From Endoconidiophora laricicola (lineage: Eukaryota > Ascomycota > Sordariomycetes > Microascales > Ceratocystidaceae): 64,000 bases of DNA. The position numbers and the translations under genes are program-made. The stretch lies in NCBI GenBank assembly GCA_001640655.1, contig LXGT01000140.1, forward strand, positions 1 through 64,000. Direction: 5' to 3'. Positions within the stretch are counted from its first letter, which is position 1; the number at the start of each line of letters is the position of its first letter. Under the pieces are notes generated by a model. It was not told the DNA's origin, ran no database searches, and worked only from the letters and a program-made list of their open reading frames with translations. Below are positions 23,324 to 36,478 of the stretch, piece after piece.

Positions 23324-26300
23324 TTAGTTGCTAGGATCGTGAGGCAAGAAGTTGCCGATGATGAGAGTCGGCCTGTATAATGTTAGATCTTGCATCTTAC
23401 GGTATTGTTAATTTACAAATGAACTTACATCTTGTAGTCGTCGCGGTGAATCATGAAAGAAAAGGCACAATTCACAGTGGCAACATGGCTGTTTCCCGGG
23501 GACTTCAATGAACATGCCGTTAATAAAGTGTCGTGGTCTGGATCGAAGGCGATAGTTTCGAACTCTTCCCAGTAGCGGACCATAGACTCTTCTGTGATGA
23601 TTTGATGCAGCGCAATGGAACCCTGAATCAGATATAGTTAGTAACTAGAGGCCGAGACTGGCTTGGGCTATACAGAGCGAATATAGAAGAGACACTTACG
23701 TCACGCAGCTTCTCTACGGGGACATGAAGCAATTCTGCCATCTCCTTATTTCCTCTGAAAATCTCTCCGGTACGACGCCATAAGCACGCGGGGACCGCCA
23801 TGCTAGCAAACACACGGTCGTATTCAAGCAACTGCTTTTCAAACCACATCTCAACGACTATCAGTTCCATATCTGTGAGTGCCTGTGCAATCTCGCGGAA
23901 CTTTGGCCGGAAGCGATCTAGGCACTTAAGAATCTTTTGTTTGCTCGCTAGCGCGATATGCGAGTCGAGGTACTCGGACAGTTTCTGGTATCCCTTGATG
24001 TAGTTAAACGGCTTGAGAAGACCGGCATCGTACTTTGCTTTGAGTAACCTTTGCATGCGCTCCTCGGGTGTATCATTGCCTGTAGGATCAGCTGCTTGAA
24101 GATAGTAGTCACGTGCGGCCTTATCACGATCGCGTTGTGGCACATTGATTGCAGAAAATGCAGAGGACGCAGCGTGATTACCATGAGCCGGTAAGCCCGG
24201 TGGAAGCATAGCCCCAGCGGAGGATGCCACGAGATTGGGTAGGCCACTGAGGCCATCTAAGCGAGTAGGCGGGCCACCCTGGGCAGGATTGTGAAGAGCT
24301 CCAGCGGTGCCATTAAGTGAGGCGAATCCATTCAGGATATCGTTTTGCCGGCTAGACCTAGCGGCGGCACCAACTCCATTGCCGTTGGTAAGCGATCCAG
24401 CTGAGCCAAAGGTATTAGATGAGGCTGTTGCAGTAGACGCATCATCATTACCCAGGCCGATGCCATCGTCAAGTATGCTGCTGTGAAGAAAATCATTGAG
24501 AAGCTGAAACTCGTTGTTAACCTCAGATGCAGCCATGAAGGTGGGATTGTAGTTGGGAATATCATGGAAATGGTTGTGACCCATAAAGAGCTCACTGATT
24601 TGTGAGACTGTAAACGAGTTAGCATGCGGATTTCGGTGCTGATCCTGGTTCGGACCGCGAGGCAGATTTTGATGAAGGCGCAGGTGAGGATGGTGCTGCA
24701 TGGTGGATAGTTTGAAAAGACGCTGTGGATAAGTAGGAGTACAATTTGACGGGATGCAGGTACTGGGACGTCAGGATATAGATGTATAAGAAAAAGAATG
24801 ATGTGGAGATAACATAAGCCAAAAACCAGATGGCAACAGGAAGACGATAATAAAGCGTACCGGGACTTTATATCTTTATAGTTCTACTGTACAACAATAG
24901 TCGGAGAAGGGTCGGAAGAAGGTAGGAGTGTAGGAAGACAGGTAGTAGCCGAGATCCCACAAGGGAAAAGACGGAATGGGGCAACAGGCAAGAAAAGTCA
25001 AACGGTGACAAGCTCACGGCAGGCCAGGCCCAGGTCTCCTGGGACACCGAGTAAACAAAACAAGCCCATGTAGTAAATTAAGTAGTAATGAATGCTGCAG
25101 TGAATTTAACAGTTCATGTAGCATCCAGCTGCAGGAAAAAAACTTGGAGAAGGTGCAGCACAAAGAGGAGACAGGTTAAGAACGACGTTTGAGGTGTACG
25201 CCAACTTGGGCTGGGCTTGGGTCAGGCGTAGGTCAGATTGATGAAAAGGGGTGTGTATACGAGATTCGGGGTGGGGGCGTGTTGAGTTGTCGGATAAGAT
25301 ACATATGTCAAGATAAGAATAGGCCGGCAAGAGTAAGTAGGAAAGATAGACAAAGGATGCTTACATGGAGTCATGGAGTTGCTATTCAGAGCCGTTGCCT
25401 GGGCCTGGGCCTGGAGATCGGCCACGGTTGATGGCGGGATCATGTCGAGCAGGTTAGTCTGGGCAAGACTAAAGCTAGAAGCAGTGGAAGTAGCGGCAGA
25501 ATTGAGTTCTGAACTCTGCACTTGGTTATGGTGCTGTTGTTGTTGTTGTTGTTGTTGTTGTTGGTCACGATCAGCATCGCCAACAACAACAGCACCAGTC
25601 GTTGAAACTGCTCCCACGGAGGCATTATTAGTCGTAGCGCTGGGTGTGATCGACGTAGAGCTTTTAGCTTTCTTAGCATCAGGCTCGCGCTTTTCATCAT
25701 GGCACAAGTGTCCGATGTTACGTTTAATGCATCTAGTACATGGACGGTCCTGGAGGGTAGGGAATAACACGAAGCGGGTACGGCGTCCCAGGTCAGCCTG
25801 GTTTCAAAGCGAAGCGAAAAAGAAAGCAACGGCAGAAGACAAAACATGACGAAGAAACACAAGAGTGAGGGTGTGTGATGCTTATGCAGACACATGGCAA
25901 AGCATGGCGTCTGTTTGCGAGGCGAGGCAAGGCTAGGCGAGCCAGGGCTAGACAAGAAGAAGAGAATAGTCCAGGTTATGCCGGAGATGTTAAGCCGGAG
26001 AGGCTAGGCCGAAGAAGGCAGTACGTACCAGATCACATGTCATATGCTGCAGAAGGTGAAATGAGGAGATAACATGTTAGTAAGAAGAGGCTCATCAAGA
26101 TATGAAAGGGAAGGAAAAAAACAAGTATGTATGAAGGGACAAGGTAGAGGAGGGGTGCAATAAAGGCAATAGAGCCGTGTGTATATAGCCTTTGACTTAT
26201 AGTCATAAACTAAGCATGGTGTTTTATAGCAAATGCACAGATAGTAGATCAATAACAGAACGCTATATCTACTTAGGGTAAAGCGTCTTTCTGGGGCGGA

Positions 26301-28435
26301 CAGGCGACGTTGTGCAGCATTAAGCACACATGACTATCCGGGCATTAAAAGTCAAACCAGCTGGTCAGCCAGAAAGTATGTGTCTGTCTGCAGGTTGATA
26401 TTGAGGTTACTGTTTCTAGTGCTATTGCTGCGGCTCCTGCCAGCGGGATATGCGACTCTGCGTCTGCAGGCCGCTTATTTGAGTCTTCGGGTCTTAGTCT
26501 TTTCAAGACGTTGTATACGCAGCAGACACAAGCGGGGCAATCAAGAGGGTGGGTGTGCTGAGACTGCAGCAGCTACTGCAGAAGTTGCTACTGCGACATG
26601 GAGCGCAAGCGGGCAGACAAAGGGCGGGTGAGCCCAGTCCCAAACAACGCCGATCAGCGAAATGCTTAGTGTCTTGTTTGTGTTTTGTTGACGCTACTAA
26701 GTTTGACTTTGGTCGGCTGGGGCTACTGTAGCGGGAGATCGAACGTTATGTGCGCATGATATCAACTGACAGACACGCCGTATTATCCACCATGCGGCGC
26801 TCCAATGCGGAATACAATAGCCTATTGAGGCAGCAATAACAGCAGCAGCAGCAGCATCAGGAAAATGTGTGTTATGGCGGCTGAAACAGGACAGTCGATG
26901 CGTAGCCAACCAAAGCTGCGCAAACAAGAGAATAATAGCAAAAATAAGAAACAAAGATTTGCAGTATTCACCGCGAGGTGATTTTCAAGGCGATAAGAAG
27001 CTCAGCTCGGCCAGCAGTCGAGTTGCTGCTTGTCTTAGATATGCGGCGTAGGAGTGAATAAGTAAGTGCGTCTGCCGTTACTTATGCAGGTGGGCAAAGA
27101 GGGAGAATAATGTGACGACGTGCAGCACTAGAAAGACAGAAAAGAGCCCCGGAACAGCAATCCCCACGTACAGCGGACATGTATGCGTACTTTAGTGCAA
27201 TGTACGGTACATGTGTTTGTTTGTGCGCCGAGGCTTTTGCTTCGCTCGCTTGGCCGGGTGCCTCGCCACCAATACTGATACTACCACCACCACCACTTAT
27301 GCCACCATTGATGCCACCATCAACTATACCAACAGGACGTCCCTAGTCTCAAGTTTCGGCTGCTTCTGCTGCTGTTGTCGCTTGACGGCTTCAGGCAGGA
27401 CTATGCGACACCTGCAAGACGGTGCTAGTTTGATTCCAGGCACAGCAATACGATACGCGGCATGGAAAAAAAGACAAAACAGGCGCCAAGAATAGCGCGG
27501 TGTGCGAGTGTGACGGGAACTTACAGAACGGCGACAATATATACAGGCTGTTTGTGCATACGAGCGCATAGTTGTTAGCAATCAAAATTCTCAGGTGAAA
27601 CAAGCCGCCGCACAAAAGAGGTTCACAATTGACATTCTTCTTTTCGTCTTTACTCCTTGCTTCCTCCAAAAATAATCTCTTCACTGTGGTATATCCTTCC
27701 TTTAGAGACACTCCAAGACACAATATTCACACATTCACCACAGCACGCTTTGCGTTTTGTCTCATCAAGACACGTAAGCCCTGGTCCAACTCGCGGTAGT
27801 GAATGCGCCCATATAATGCCCATGATCACGTGCACCAACTCCGAAAACGGACACTTACCGTGATTGACTTTTCTGCGCTTCTTCGGCGCGGACTCCGCAA
27901 CATGCGCCCCGTTGACCTTGCGGTCTTTATCTTTATGAGCACCGCCAACTGTTACTGCGCCAGCCGTACTTCTAGATGTGACATCTAGCGCAGCAGCAGC
28001 AGCAGCAGCAGCAGCAGAGGCAGTGGAAGCCGCAGCTTCAGTGGGCGTTGAGGAGCCGGTGGCGGCACTGCTGGGCGTGTCAAGCTGTGCCTGGACAGGC
28101 GTATTTTGTAGAGCGGCTTGTGGAGCGGAAGGCAGGGCCAATGTTGTAGCAACAGCAGGACTGCTAGTGTTAACGTCGGCCAGAAGGCCCTTTATGTCGC
28201 CGGAGCGCGCCTCGAGAAGCGCAAGCTGTTTAACCGGTGAGACTGGCGTTGGAGGCTCTGAAGCCACAAGCGGTGCAGCAGCAGTAGCAGCTATACCGGC
28301 CATTGCAGTTGCTCTGGAAGTAGAAGACTGTTCGTGACTGCCATTGTGTGGAATTGTATGGGCTGCCACGCTAGGCGCTGCTAAGCGCAAAGCGGCCGCG
28401 GTGTCGGCGGCGGTGGCGGCGGCTTTATAATTCAT
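23324..28435 (-). CDS. Zn(II)2Cys6 transcription factor with PAS-like domain (RDS2/ERT1/GSM1-type regulator of carbon metabolism)
   Basis: Seven exons: 28435-27859, 27547-27525 (23 nt), 26046-26029 (18 nt), 25749-25365, 24607-23700, 23622-23429 and 23372-23324, giving 717 residues. The zinc cluster begins ACIYCRRSHMTCDLDRPCTR and has cysteines at about 194, 197, 204, 210, 213 and 222, spaced CX2CX6CX5CX2CX8C, just after a basic KKRRK patch. An Ala run lies before it and a ten-Gln run after it. The C-terminal part (for example FRPKFREIAQALTDMELIVV, YDRVFASMAVPACLWRRTG, NCAFSFMIHRDDY) is the PAS-like region of the yeast Rds2/Ert1/Gsm1 and Aspergillus AcuK/AcuM group, which control gluconeogenesis and alternative carbon use. 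I cannot say which member this is. The zinc cluster is spread over three exons, with a 1478 bp intron between the two tiny ones. Confidence 0.85.
25540..25563. repeat. Trinucleotide repeat encoding polyglutamine
   Basis: A GTT run on the plus strand is CAA repeats on the coding (minus) strand and gives part of a ten-residue Gln tract in exon 4 of the zinc-cluster regulator. Such tracts vary between strains. Confidence 0.7.
26047..27524 (-). other. Unusually long intron (1478 bp) of the zinc-cluster regulator
   Basis: Located between the 23-nt and 18-nt exons. Donor GTAAGTTCCC follows CGCCGTTCT; acceptor CTTCTGCAG precedes CATATGACA. Most other introns in the window are 55-190 bp. Small Ala/Gln-type triplet runs and open frames inside (26380-26631, 27211-27495) have no recognisable product. 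It may hold regulatory elements or an alternative promoter. Confidence 0.6.
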
Positions 28436-30089
28436 GACCGTGTCAGAGGATGTTATTTCGTGGCCGGAACTGCTGGTGCTGCGACCATAGACGAGGAGAA
28501 GTCGAAAAGGTCAGCTTCGCAAAGCACAGCTTCAATGGGGGCCAAGCGAGAAGCCGCGGGGCTTTTTTTATCTCTTTGAGGTTGTAGATTTTCAATTAGA
28601 GGCCAGTTTGAAGTGCAGGCTTTCGAAATTCTTACAGACAAGACTCGATGGCTTTCGGGATATTCGAGGGCTTTAGTGCGCTAGAGGCCTGAGTCGCAGG
28701 TCGTCGGTCAGTCGGGCCGCTTAGAATCGATAAATCTAAAAGAAAGTATATTTTCTAGATCGTGATGAAAAAAAAAGAATTAATTATTCCTTTTTTCCAA
28801 TTTTTGTCCCTGTTATATTTCTTCTGGTTGATTTCGGTAGAAGGGAACACAAAGAAGCCGGGCCAAAACAACAAGATAAGATATCAATATTTCCACAGCA
28901 AAAATAAGGGCAGAATGTTGAAAAGAGAAAAGACAGATATGATAGAATTCAGAGCCACGCAGTTGGCAAAAATAATGTCTTCACCGATCAAACGATTCTT
29001 TGACGTTTATGTCTTCGGGCTTTTTTGCTTGTTTTCTGTCGTTAGAAAGGCAGAAATCTCCGACTAGAGGGAAAAGGACTCCTTCTCCAATTAAGTAAGA
29101 GATGCTTAAAAAGGAGATATTGTTGGATTTATTAGCTCATGGATATTTCAAGCAATAGAGGAAGGGAGAATTTTCAATCAGCAGGCCTAACAGCAAAACA
29201 TCGCCGGTCGTTCATCAGAATTTTCGATAAGCAAAGGTGGAAAAGTGAAGGGAGAAGAATTTGTATCTAGGCAATGGATATTTTCCCACCAGCGCTATCT
29301 GGAAAATCTTACAGCGCCAACCAAACTAGAAGGAGCCCCAAAGCAGCATTTTCATCACAGTTGCGATGTGTTAAGCCTAGAATATGTCGTCGCAGATGGA
29401 AACTAGCAGCAACAAAGTAAACAACTAGACATATATCTGGAAATCCAACAAGCCAGCCATATCGGTCAGTCTAGTTCAGATGCGAATGCCATAGTTGCGT
29501 TTCTTTGCGCCTGGATCGTCATGTTATTGACCACTGGTCGCTTCAGTGGCAACGCAAGCAAGCCCATAATTCTAGGGCTTTGTGGGCCTGTGTGCGCTGT
29601 TCCCGCCTATAAGGCCCTCCTAACTTACCGCCTGTGGACTAATCCTCTTCTATCCTGTACTCGTTGATTTCTCAGATTCAGACAAACAGACGGCAGATGC
29701 AGGTACAGAAGCAACCCCAAGCAAAGAAGATTGGCAACTTTTTTTTCGTTCTAGATAGCCAACTCTTCGTAAACTCATTGGCCACTATCGGGCAGGCAGT
29801 GCCGTTGCCCCAAGACAACAGATCGTGCACTCGTACAATAAGGCAAAAGCCCACTCATTCACTGCTCACCGGTCATTGAGATGTCTCATTCTACTGTCTA
29901 CTGTGAAACTCATCTGCTGATTCATTTATATCCGGCCAGTAGTAACAATAGCACATGATACATTTCCTAATCTAAGCTAATGCTACATAGTAAAATGTAT
30001 GTACATAGATACAAACCACGACCCTCAATGATATAACGTTATCAAAACCCTAGGTTGTAAACCCTTAGGTATACCGTCGTTCCTGCTTC
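28436..30089. promoter_or_regulatory. Upstream region of the zinc-cluster regulator
   Basis: This 1.65 kb lies between the regulator's start and the xanthine dehydrogenase stop, both on the minus strand. No gene is supported. Purine-rich and A-rich tracts (28760-28930) read as pyrimidine-rich leader on the coding strand. A telobox-like AAACCCTAGG and a related ACCCTTAGG lie near 30045-30068. Confidence 0.45.
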
Positions 30090-33000
30090 TTAGATGCTGA
30101 CAAAGAAGCTCTGCTCACCCAGTTTCGGCTCAACTCTTGCTGCCCGAATGATCGGATCTTCACAAGCCAATCGAATCCTCTCCGTAGTCGCAGGGCTCTC
30201 CAACTTCAAGAGTCCGTCATACTGCACCTCCCCATTGGGTTCTGGCGTGATAGCATGTACGCCGTACTTGCTCCGCGCCGCCTTGAGCGCATCGCGGATC
30301 GCAAAGAACGCAGCTGCGCCCATGAACAACGGCGGCTCGCCAACGCCACGCGACCGCTGTATTGTGCGTAGTTCCTTCCATTCCACGTCTTTGAGCAGGC
30401 TCACGTTGAACTCTTGAGGCACATCGCGAAACCCGGGGATTTTATATGCGCCTGGTCCACGTGTGGCTAGTGCTCCGCTGCTCCGGAGCCACAGAGACTC
30501 TTCCATAGTAAAAAGACCCATGCCCTGCACAAAGGCACCTTCAATCTGTCCGTAGTCGATGGCCGGGTTCATGCTTCTCCCAACATCCATTTTGATGTCT
30601 GCGCGTAAGCAAGTCCATGAACCCGTCAACGTATCAACTTCAACTTCAGCAGCCGTGACTCCTTGAGTGAAGTAGAAAAACATCTTGCCGCTATTAGTGG
30701 CCCAGTCATATCCAATCTCCGGCGTCTTGTAAAAACCCTGTGCCGAGAGGTTAACACGGTCAAAGTATGCCGCATGCGCGAGATCCTTCATGGTAGCTTC
30801 AGCTCCGAGCTTGGCGCGATACAAAGCTAAACGCTCATTGAGCTGGACGCAGGCGTTGTATATGGCATAGCCGTTAAGATCGGAGGATGCAGAGGCAGCA
30901 GTTGCTGAAGCATTCGCTACAATGTTCGTAGCTGTTTCTGCGATGAAGATACTGTCGACGGGGACATTGAGAGCATCGGCAGCAATTTGCGTCATCTTGG
31001 TGTGCAAACCCTGCCCCATTTCTACGCCACCGTGGGCTACCAATATTGATCCATCGTGATAGATATGAACTAGAGCGCCTGCTTGGTTTAAAAACAACGC
31101 CGTGAAACTGATACCAAACTTGGTAGGCACGATAGCTAATCCACGTTGACGCCAGCGATGCTCTGCATTGAAAGCGGTGACAGCCTTCCGGCGCTGAGCG
31201 TAGTCAGACTCTTCAAGCACTTGCTGCCACATCAATGGCACGTACCAATCCGTGACGGCCTGGTTGAAGTGTGTAGTCTCGCCATCAGCTAGGAAATTGC
31301 GCTCGCGGAACTCCTCCGCCGGTATGCCTATCAGATCAGCTACTTCGTCCATCATACTTTCACAAACAAATATTCCCTGGGGTCCGCCGAAGCCACGGAA
31401 CGCAGTGTTGGACATGGTATTAGTGCGGCAGATGCGTCCGCGCACGGTCATATTCGGGATCTTGTAGCACCCGTCAACGTGCGACATTCCACGCTCTAAT
31501 ACGGCCTGGCTAAGATCCGTTGACCAGCCGCCATTGTTGTACAGATCAACTTCCATGGCTTGCAGCTTGCCGTCACGGTTGACGCCGACTTTCCATTTGG
31601 CCAGGAACGGATGCCGTTGACCTGACCATACCATATCTTCTTCTCGGGTTAGCATGTAGCGCACAGGTCTTCCAGTCTTCCGCGCGGCTATGGCACAGGC
31701 ACATGCTAGCGGCACTGCGCGGGTCTCTTTACCGCCAAACCCACCACCGAGGCGCTTGACGCGCACTAGCACCTTATTGACCTGTACGCCTAAAGCCTGT
31801 GCAACAAAGACTTGTCTGTGTAGTCTGTTAGAACGCGTTGAAAAATGATGGGATGTTCATTATTCCACTTACGTCTCATTCGCATTCTGCGTGCTAGAGT
31901 AAACCTCAACCTCGCCATTCTCAGTTTTAGGCACCACGACCGATGCCTGCGTCTCCAAGTAAAAATGTTCTTGACCGCCCATGCGAGCTGTGCCCTCGAA
32001 AACATAATCGCAGTCAGCAAACGCTTGCTCCGTATCGCCTTTCTGAATCTTGCGTTCTTGTCCAAGGAAACTTTTTGCGGCGATAGCTTCTTCTATTGTC
32101 AAGATCACTGGCAAGTCTTCGTATTCGACCTTGACAGCACGTGCCGCTTCTGCTGCCCGAGTAGCAGATGTGGCGACCACCATGCCGATAGTCTGGCCAA
32201 CAGTGTATACAGTATCTTCCGCGAAAATTACCTCATCAAAGGCTGGCGGGCCAAAATAGTTTGCACGTTCAGAGGGTAGATCATGCCGATCCACGTAGTC
32301 CACAACACCTGGTAATTCAAGCGCAGGTTCCCAGTCAACTGACTTGAGGCGGGCATGGGCTCTGCTAGACATGACAAAGCAACCATACAACTCATTGCGT
32401 TGCGGTGGAATGTCATCAATGTAAGCTGCGCGGCCAGTGACTTGGTGCATAGCGGCGACGTGGTTCTTGTTTCTGCCTAGGGTTTCACGTTCATATGCTG
32501 CTGCGGCTGTCTGATCTTGGGTAGCTGTCATCAAATTCCGTGTGATTTCAGGCACAGCATCATGGTCCGCGTGTGCAGGCGTATCTTCAACATGAGCTTC
32601 GCTATTGCCCATACTTCCAAGAGCGTCATGATAGAACCTGTAGAATAGAGATGCTGCCAGGGCACGCCGATAAGACGCCATACCACCAGGAACACTGAAG
32701 GATAGATCAAATTCTCTTCCCAGGGAACTCATAGTTCCCTCTATAGTTTCTAACTCTGAGAACTTGCGGCCAACAAGGAACTGGCTCGTTTGTTTAGCAG
32801 AGACAGTAGTTGCAGCCAAACCACCATAAACCAAGCTACATTCTGTCACAATCCCAGCATCATTCAAGGCAACACGGAATGCAGCCGTCACGATGGCGAT
32901 ATCGTCGTCCTTGCGCTTAGCTTGTTTATATGCACGAAAGAACTCTCTCGGCTTTGTGACCGGAATACGAATCTCAGCTAGGACAGCATCACTTGGTAAA

Positions 33001-34328
33001 GCTGTCCGCCGGTAGCCAGTGAAAAAGTCATCCATTTTGATCTCGGTAATCTGTAGGGCCGACTTTGCAACCAATGTTGCGCCAGCCGCCCATAACACGG
33101 GGTTTAAATCCGAGATTGGAGATGCCGTCACTAGGTTTCCAGCCGGAGTACCCACATTACGAATCTGCCTTCCAGCAAAGTACTTGAGTTGGTTGTTCAT
33201 GGCCACAAAGACCTGTCCCTGGTCATCTCCGTAATGCTTTGCGGCATCTAGGCACAGGTGCTCCAGATCAGTAAGTGAAATGTTCGCACCGATCTTGATG
33301 TAGTCATCATTCAGTGTAAACTGCCGCATATCCACGATGTCACCAACATACACTGATATTGGGTACTGGATTGCCTTGAACTTTATCTCGATCTGAGTTT
33401 CCGAGCTTCCGCCGATAATTTTGGCGTTTGGAAAAGCCTGTTTGATCTCGAGTAGCTGATCAAGCGTGACGGGGCGAAACCACCGTTTTCTTTTGTTTCC
33501 AAAGGCAAGTGGCTTCGCAATATGCTTCTTAAGTTTTGGTGGAAAGATAAGCTCCGTATCAGGTTTATATTCGATGAAGCCTGGCGGAGTGAACCTCTTG
33601 ATAGGCTGGTCGACTTTCTTATCTTTGCAGCAACCTCCACTACCGCCACCTTCCATGCAGCATCCAGGGCCACCAGAAGCGGTAGCCTTTCCACAGCCAC
33701 CACCTGATGTGATGCTGAAAGTCTGTGCCGCATCTAGAATGGGCCGATATCCAGTGCATCGGCATAGGTTTCCATCAAAAGCCTCCTCGAGATCATGAGA
33801 TGTCGGTGCGTCGATGTTACGCAGAAGGGCGTATAGGCTCATGACGATACCTGGCGTACAGAAGCCGCACTGGCTGCCATTGAGCTTTGCAATGCGCTCC
33901 TGGGCTGGATGGGGTCGCTCCACGTTGCCAATGCCTTCAACAGTGATCACGTGCTTTCCGTCAACACTCACTAACGGCGCCAGGCAAGCATTGACGCTAG
34001 CATGATAGATTTTCTTTGTTGTTGGGTTGAACTGGCTCACCACTACAGTACAAGCACCACAGCCTCCTTCGCCACATCCCCTGGAAATACCCCGTATGGT
34101 CAGTGTGAAGATTCTATATAACGATAGGTGTTAGTTCACTCACAACTTGGTGCCAGTCAGCCCAATTCCACGAAGATACTCTAAGAGAGTGACCTCAGGA
34201 TCAACATCGTCAATAACCACATGAGTGCCGTTCAGATAAAAACGCAGCGTATCGTCCAGCTCGGAAGCAAACGAGAGTACGTGCATGTCTGTGGCTACAA
34301 GTGACGGCGATATAGTACTTGGGGCCAT
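30090..34328 (-). CDS. XDH: Xanthine dehydrogenase / purine hydroxylase I
   Basis: Three exons on the minus strand: 34328-34144, 34080-31873 and 31815-30090, giving 1372 residues, full length for eukaryotic XDH. The enzyme oxidises hypoxanthine to xanthine and urate in purine catabolism. Domains in order: a plant-ferredoxin-type [2Fe-2S] site (CGEGGCGAC, split by intron 1), a second [2Fe-2S] site (SQCGFCTPGIV and NLCRCTGYRP), an FAD domain (GRQIRNVGTPAGNLVTASP), and the molybdopterin domains (GQEHFYLETQ, STQNANETQ, GGGFGGKETR, AFRGFGGPQG, GVEMGQGLH). The active-site glutamate lies in RGVGEPPLFMGA. Introns are 63 and 57 bp, with the second inside STQNANETQ. No inactivating change is seen. Fungal homologues (hxA) are induced by purines and subject to nitrogen repression; GATA-type control is likely but not demonstrated here. 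Confidence 0.95.
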
Positions 34329-36478
34329 TTTGAGACTATCTAGTACGGTGAAATTATCCTTGAAAGCGAGATACAGATTCTAGAAACGACAGGTTATTGC
34401 TGTTGTCGCGTGTAGGGTGGACTATATGATGATATTAGCAAGCCCAGTACGTGGAATTGTCGATGGATAAAGTGCGAATTCGATGATTAGAAGGAAAGCA
34501 AGATGTGTCTGCAGGAACTATGCATTTAGGCTGTGTGCTCTTTGTTCACGACCTTCAACAGCTTCTTCTACCTAAATAATCAACGAACTTCAATATTGCC
34601 GCTACTATAATTATGTCTTCTGCCGTGATAAACAGATAACTGCCAATGGCGTAGCTTAGCCGTCGTTTGCCGTCTTAACGCCGCTTGTCGGCGTTAATGC
34701 TATAGCGCTCTGAACAAAGGCGGGCGCTGTAAGGTAGCCTAGCAAATCGAATTAGTCTCCGGATCTGCTTATCATGCTAGCAGTTTACCCCGAGAACTTT
34801 GCAAACCCTAATGTATGTGTACAGTGGAGAAGGAGACCCCAATAAGATTAATAAAACGGCAGATTTTACGCTTTCCAGACGGTATTTCACTGATAACAAA
34901 AAGGTACAGAGAGGTCTACATAGCAGATTTCTATTGGCTACAGATACGCTAAGTAAAATAAAATTCTGACATACGAATCTAACGATCAAATTAGCCTGCC
35001 TACATATCATCAAGAGCCTCAAGAGCACAGGTTACTGTTAGGACCGCCTAATAACACAATAAAGAAGGTTAAGGATGGTATTTCGCAGTGGGCTACCTGA
35101 ATTCGCATCATTAATACTTGAAAGTGGTTGTTCAAGGAAGACTTGGGTTCCAGCAATGTATGTGAATAACCCTACATATCATGTATATTAGGGTCTGTGC
35201 TTCTACTGTTTGATTACTTATAAAGTACTGTTGTGCAAAATGATAGACCAACAAAGAACATAATCATTTATACTTACCGGCAATTTGTAGCGACGTCTCA
35301 AGACAGTGTCTTTGAACAATCTAAACTACTAATAACCCTATTTACGGTCCTTACAAAATCCTAGAACTCTACTTTGTTTGTTTCTCTAGTTCCTCATTTA
35401 GAAACTTTACTAGCCCAGATTATAGAACTTCCATAGCCTATGGTTTAGTCTGAAAATCCATCAGAATTAATAGTTCTAGAACTAAAGTATGATGCTATCA
35501 GCCAAACTCATGTTGGGAGTAAATACTTCTAACCAGAAATTGATACGAGTTCCCAACTAAAAGTGATACTTTTGACAAAGGCTTACAAGCTGGTCGAAAA
35601 GGTATGTATATGTTACATATAAATTTGGGAAGGTATTTAGGGCATGTAAGCCAGGTATGACTTGCAACAATCATTATAAGTTTTTGATTTTTTGGGGGGG
35701 TTTCTGCTGCTTCAAGAGGTAGCCAAAGCAAAGCACACGTTGATGGCTTACTACCACTTAGTAGTAGATAGGCTTACTCACTTTTTTAAACGCTCTAACT
35801 GAAATTATCATGAGATGCCTTAATGTGCAGCAAGTTTCGAAAGCCTCAGCTTAGGATTATTGCACAAGTATCAAAACGGTGGACACCTTATATACATATG
35901 ACCATCTGTCAATTCAATGTATATATAAGCAAGAGGGCTGTTGTGAAGGACATCAGAACATAATACAGGATTAAAGATATGGGCGTCTTTTGATATCGAT
36001 TTTCATGTATATACTTGTTCTCATTCCCACAGTATCATGGTATATTTCTGGCCGTTTGTATTTGCTTTCAGATCAGGCTTGGTCTGACTTCCTGTTCGTT
36101 TTCTCTTCTTTTCCTTTAGTATATGCTCATATGCCCAACACTAACTAAGTACCTTTTTGCCCAGCAGGTAGTTAGCCCCTTGTCAAACGTTTCCACTTTT
36201 AGTTGGAATTTATGTTCGTTTCTGGCTGGAACTACACTTGCTCCAAATTCATGATGCTTAGAGATTATTTATGTTGCTGATGGAGCCGATGGAAGCATGG
36301 ATGGACGGTATAAGAAATCAAGATGCCAAGCTAACTGTAATGAAGGAAGTGCTGGCGGATGCGGGCGCCCCTTTACTACCAACTATATAGAGACCATGGC
36401 AGTCCCCGTCTTCTGAGTATTCTTTCTTCTTGTTCCAGTGTCTTATAACATCTATAGAACTTCCAGTACACATACAAA
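34329..36478. other. Intergenic region upstream of XDH
   Basis: This 2.15 kb stretch contains the XDH promoter (right after 34328) and AT-rich sequence without a supported gene. A T6G7 run at 35688-35700 and telobox-like AACCCTA motifs near 34803, 35168 and 35334 are the only visible structures. Confidence 0.45.

Noticed and set aside
31845..32279. 144-codon plus-strand frame inside XDH
   Set aside because: It is antisense to well-conserved xanthine dehydrogenase coding sequence and to its second intron.
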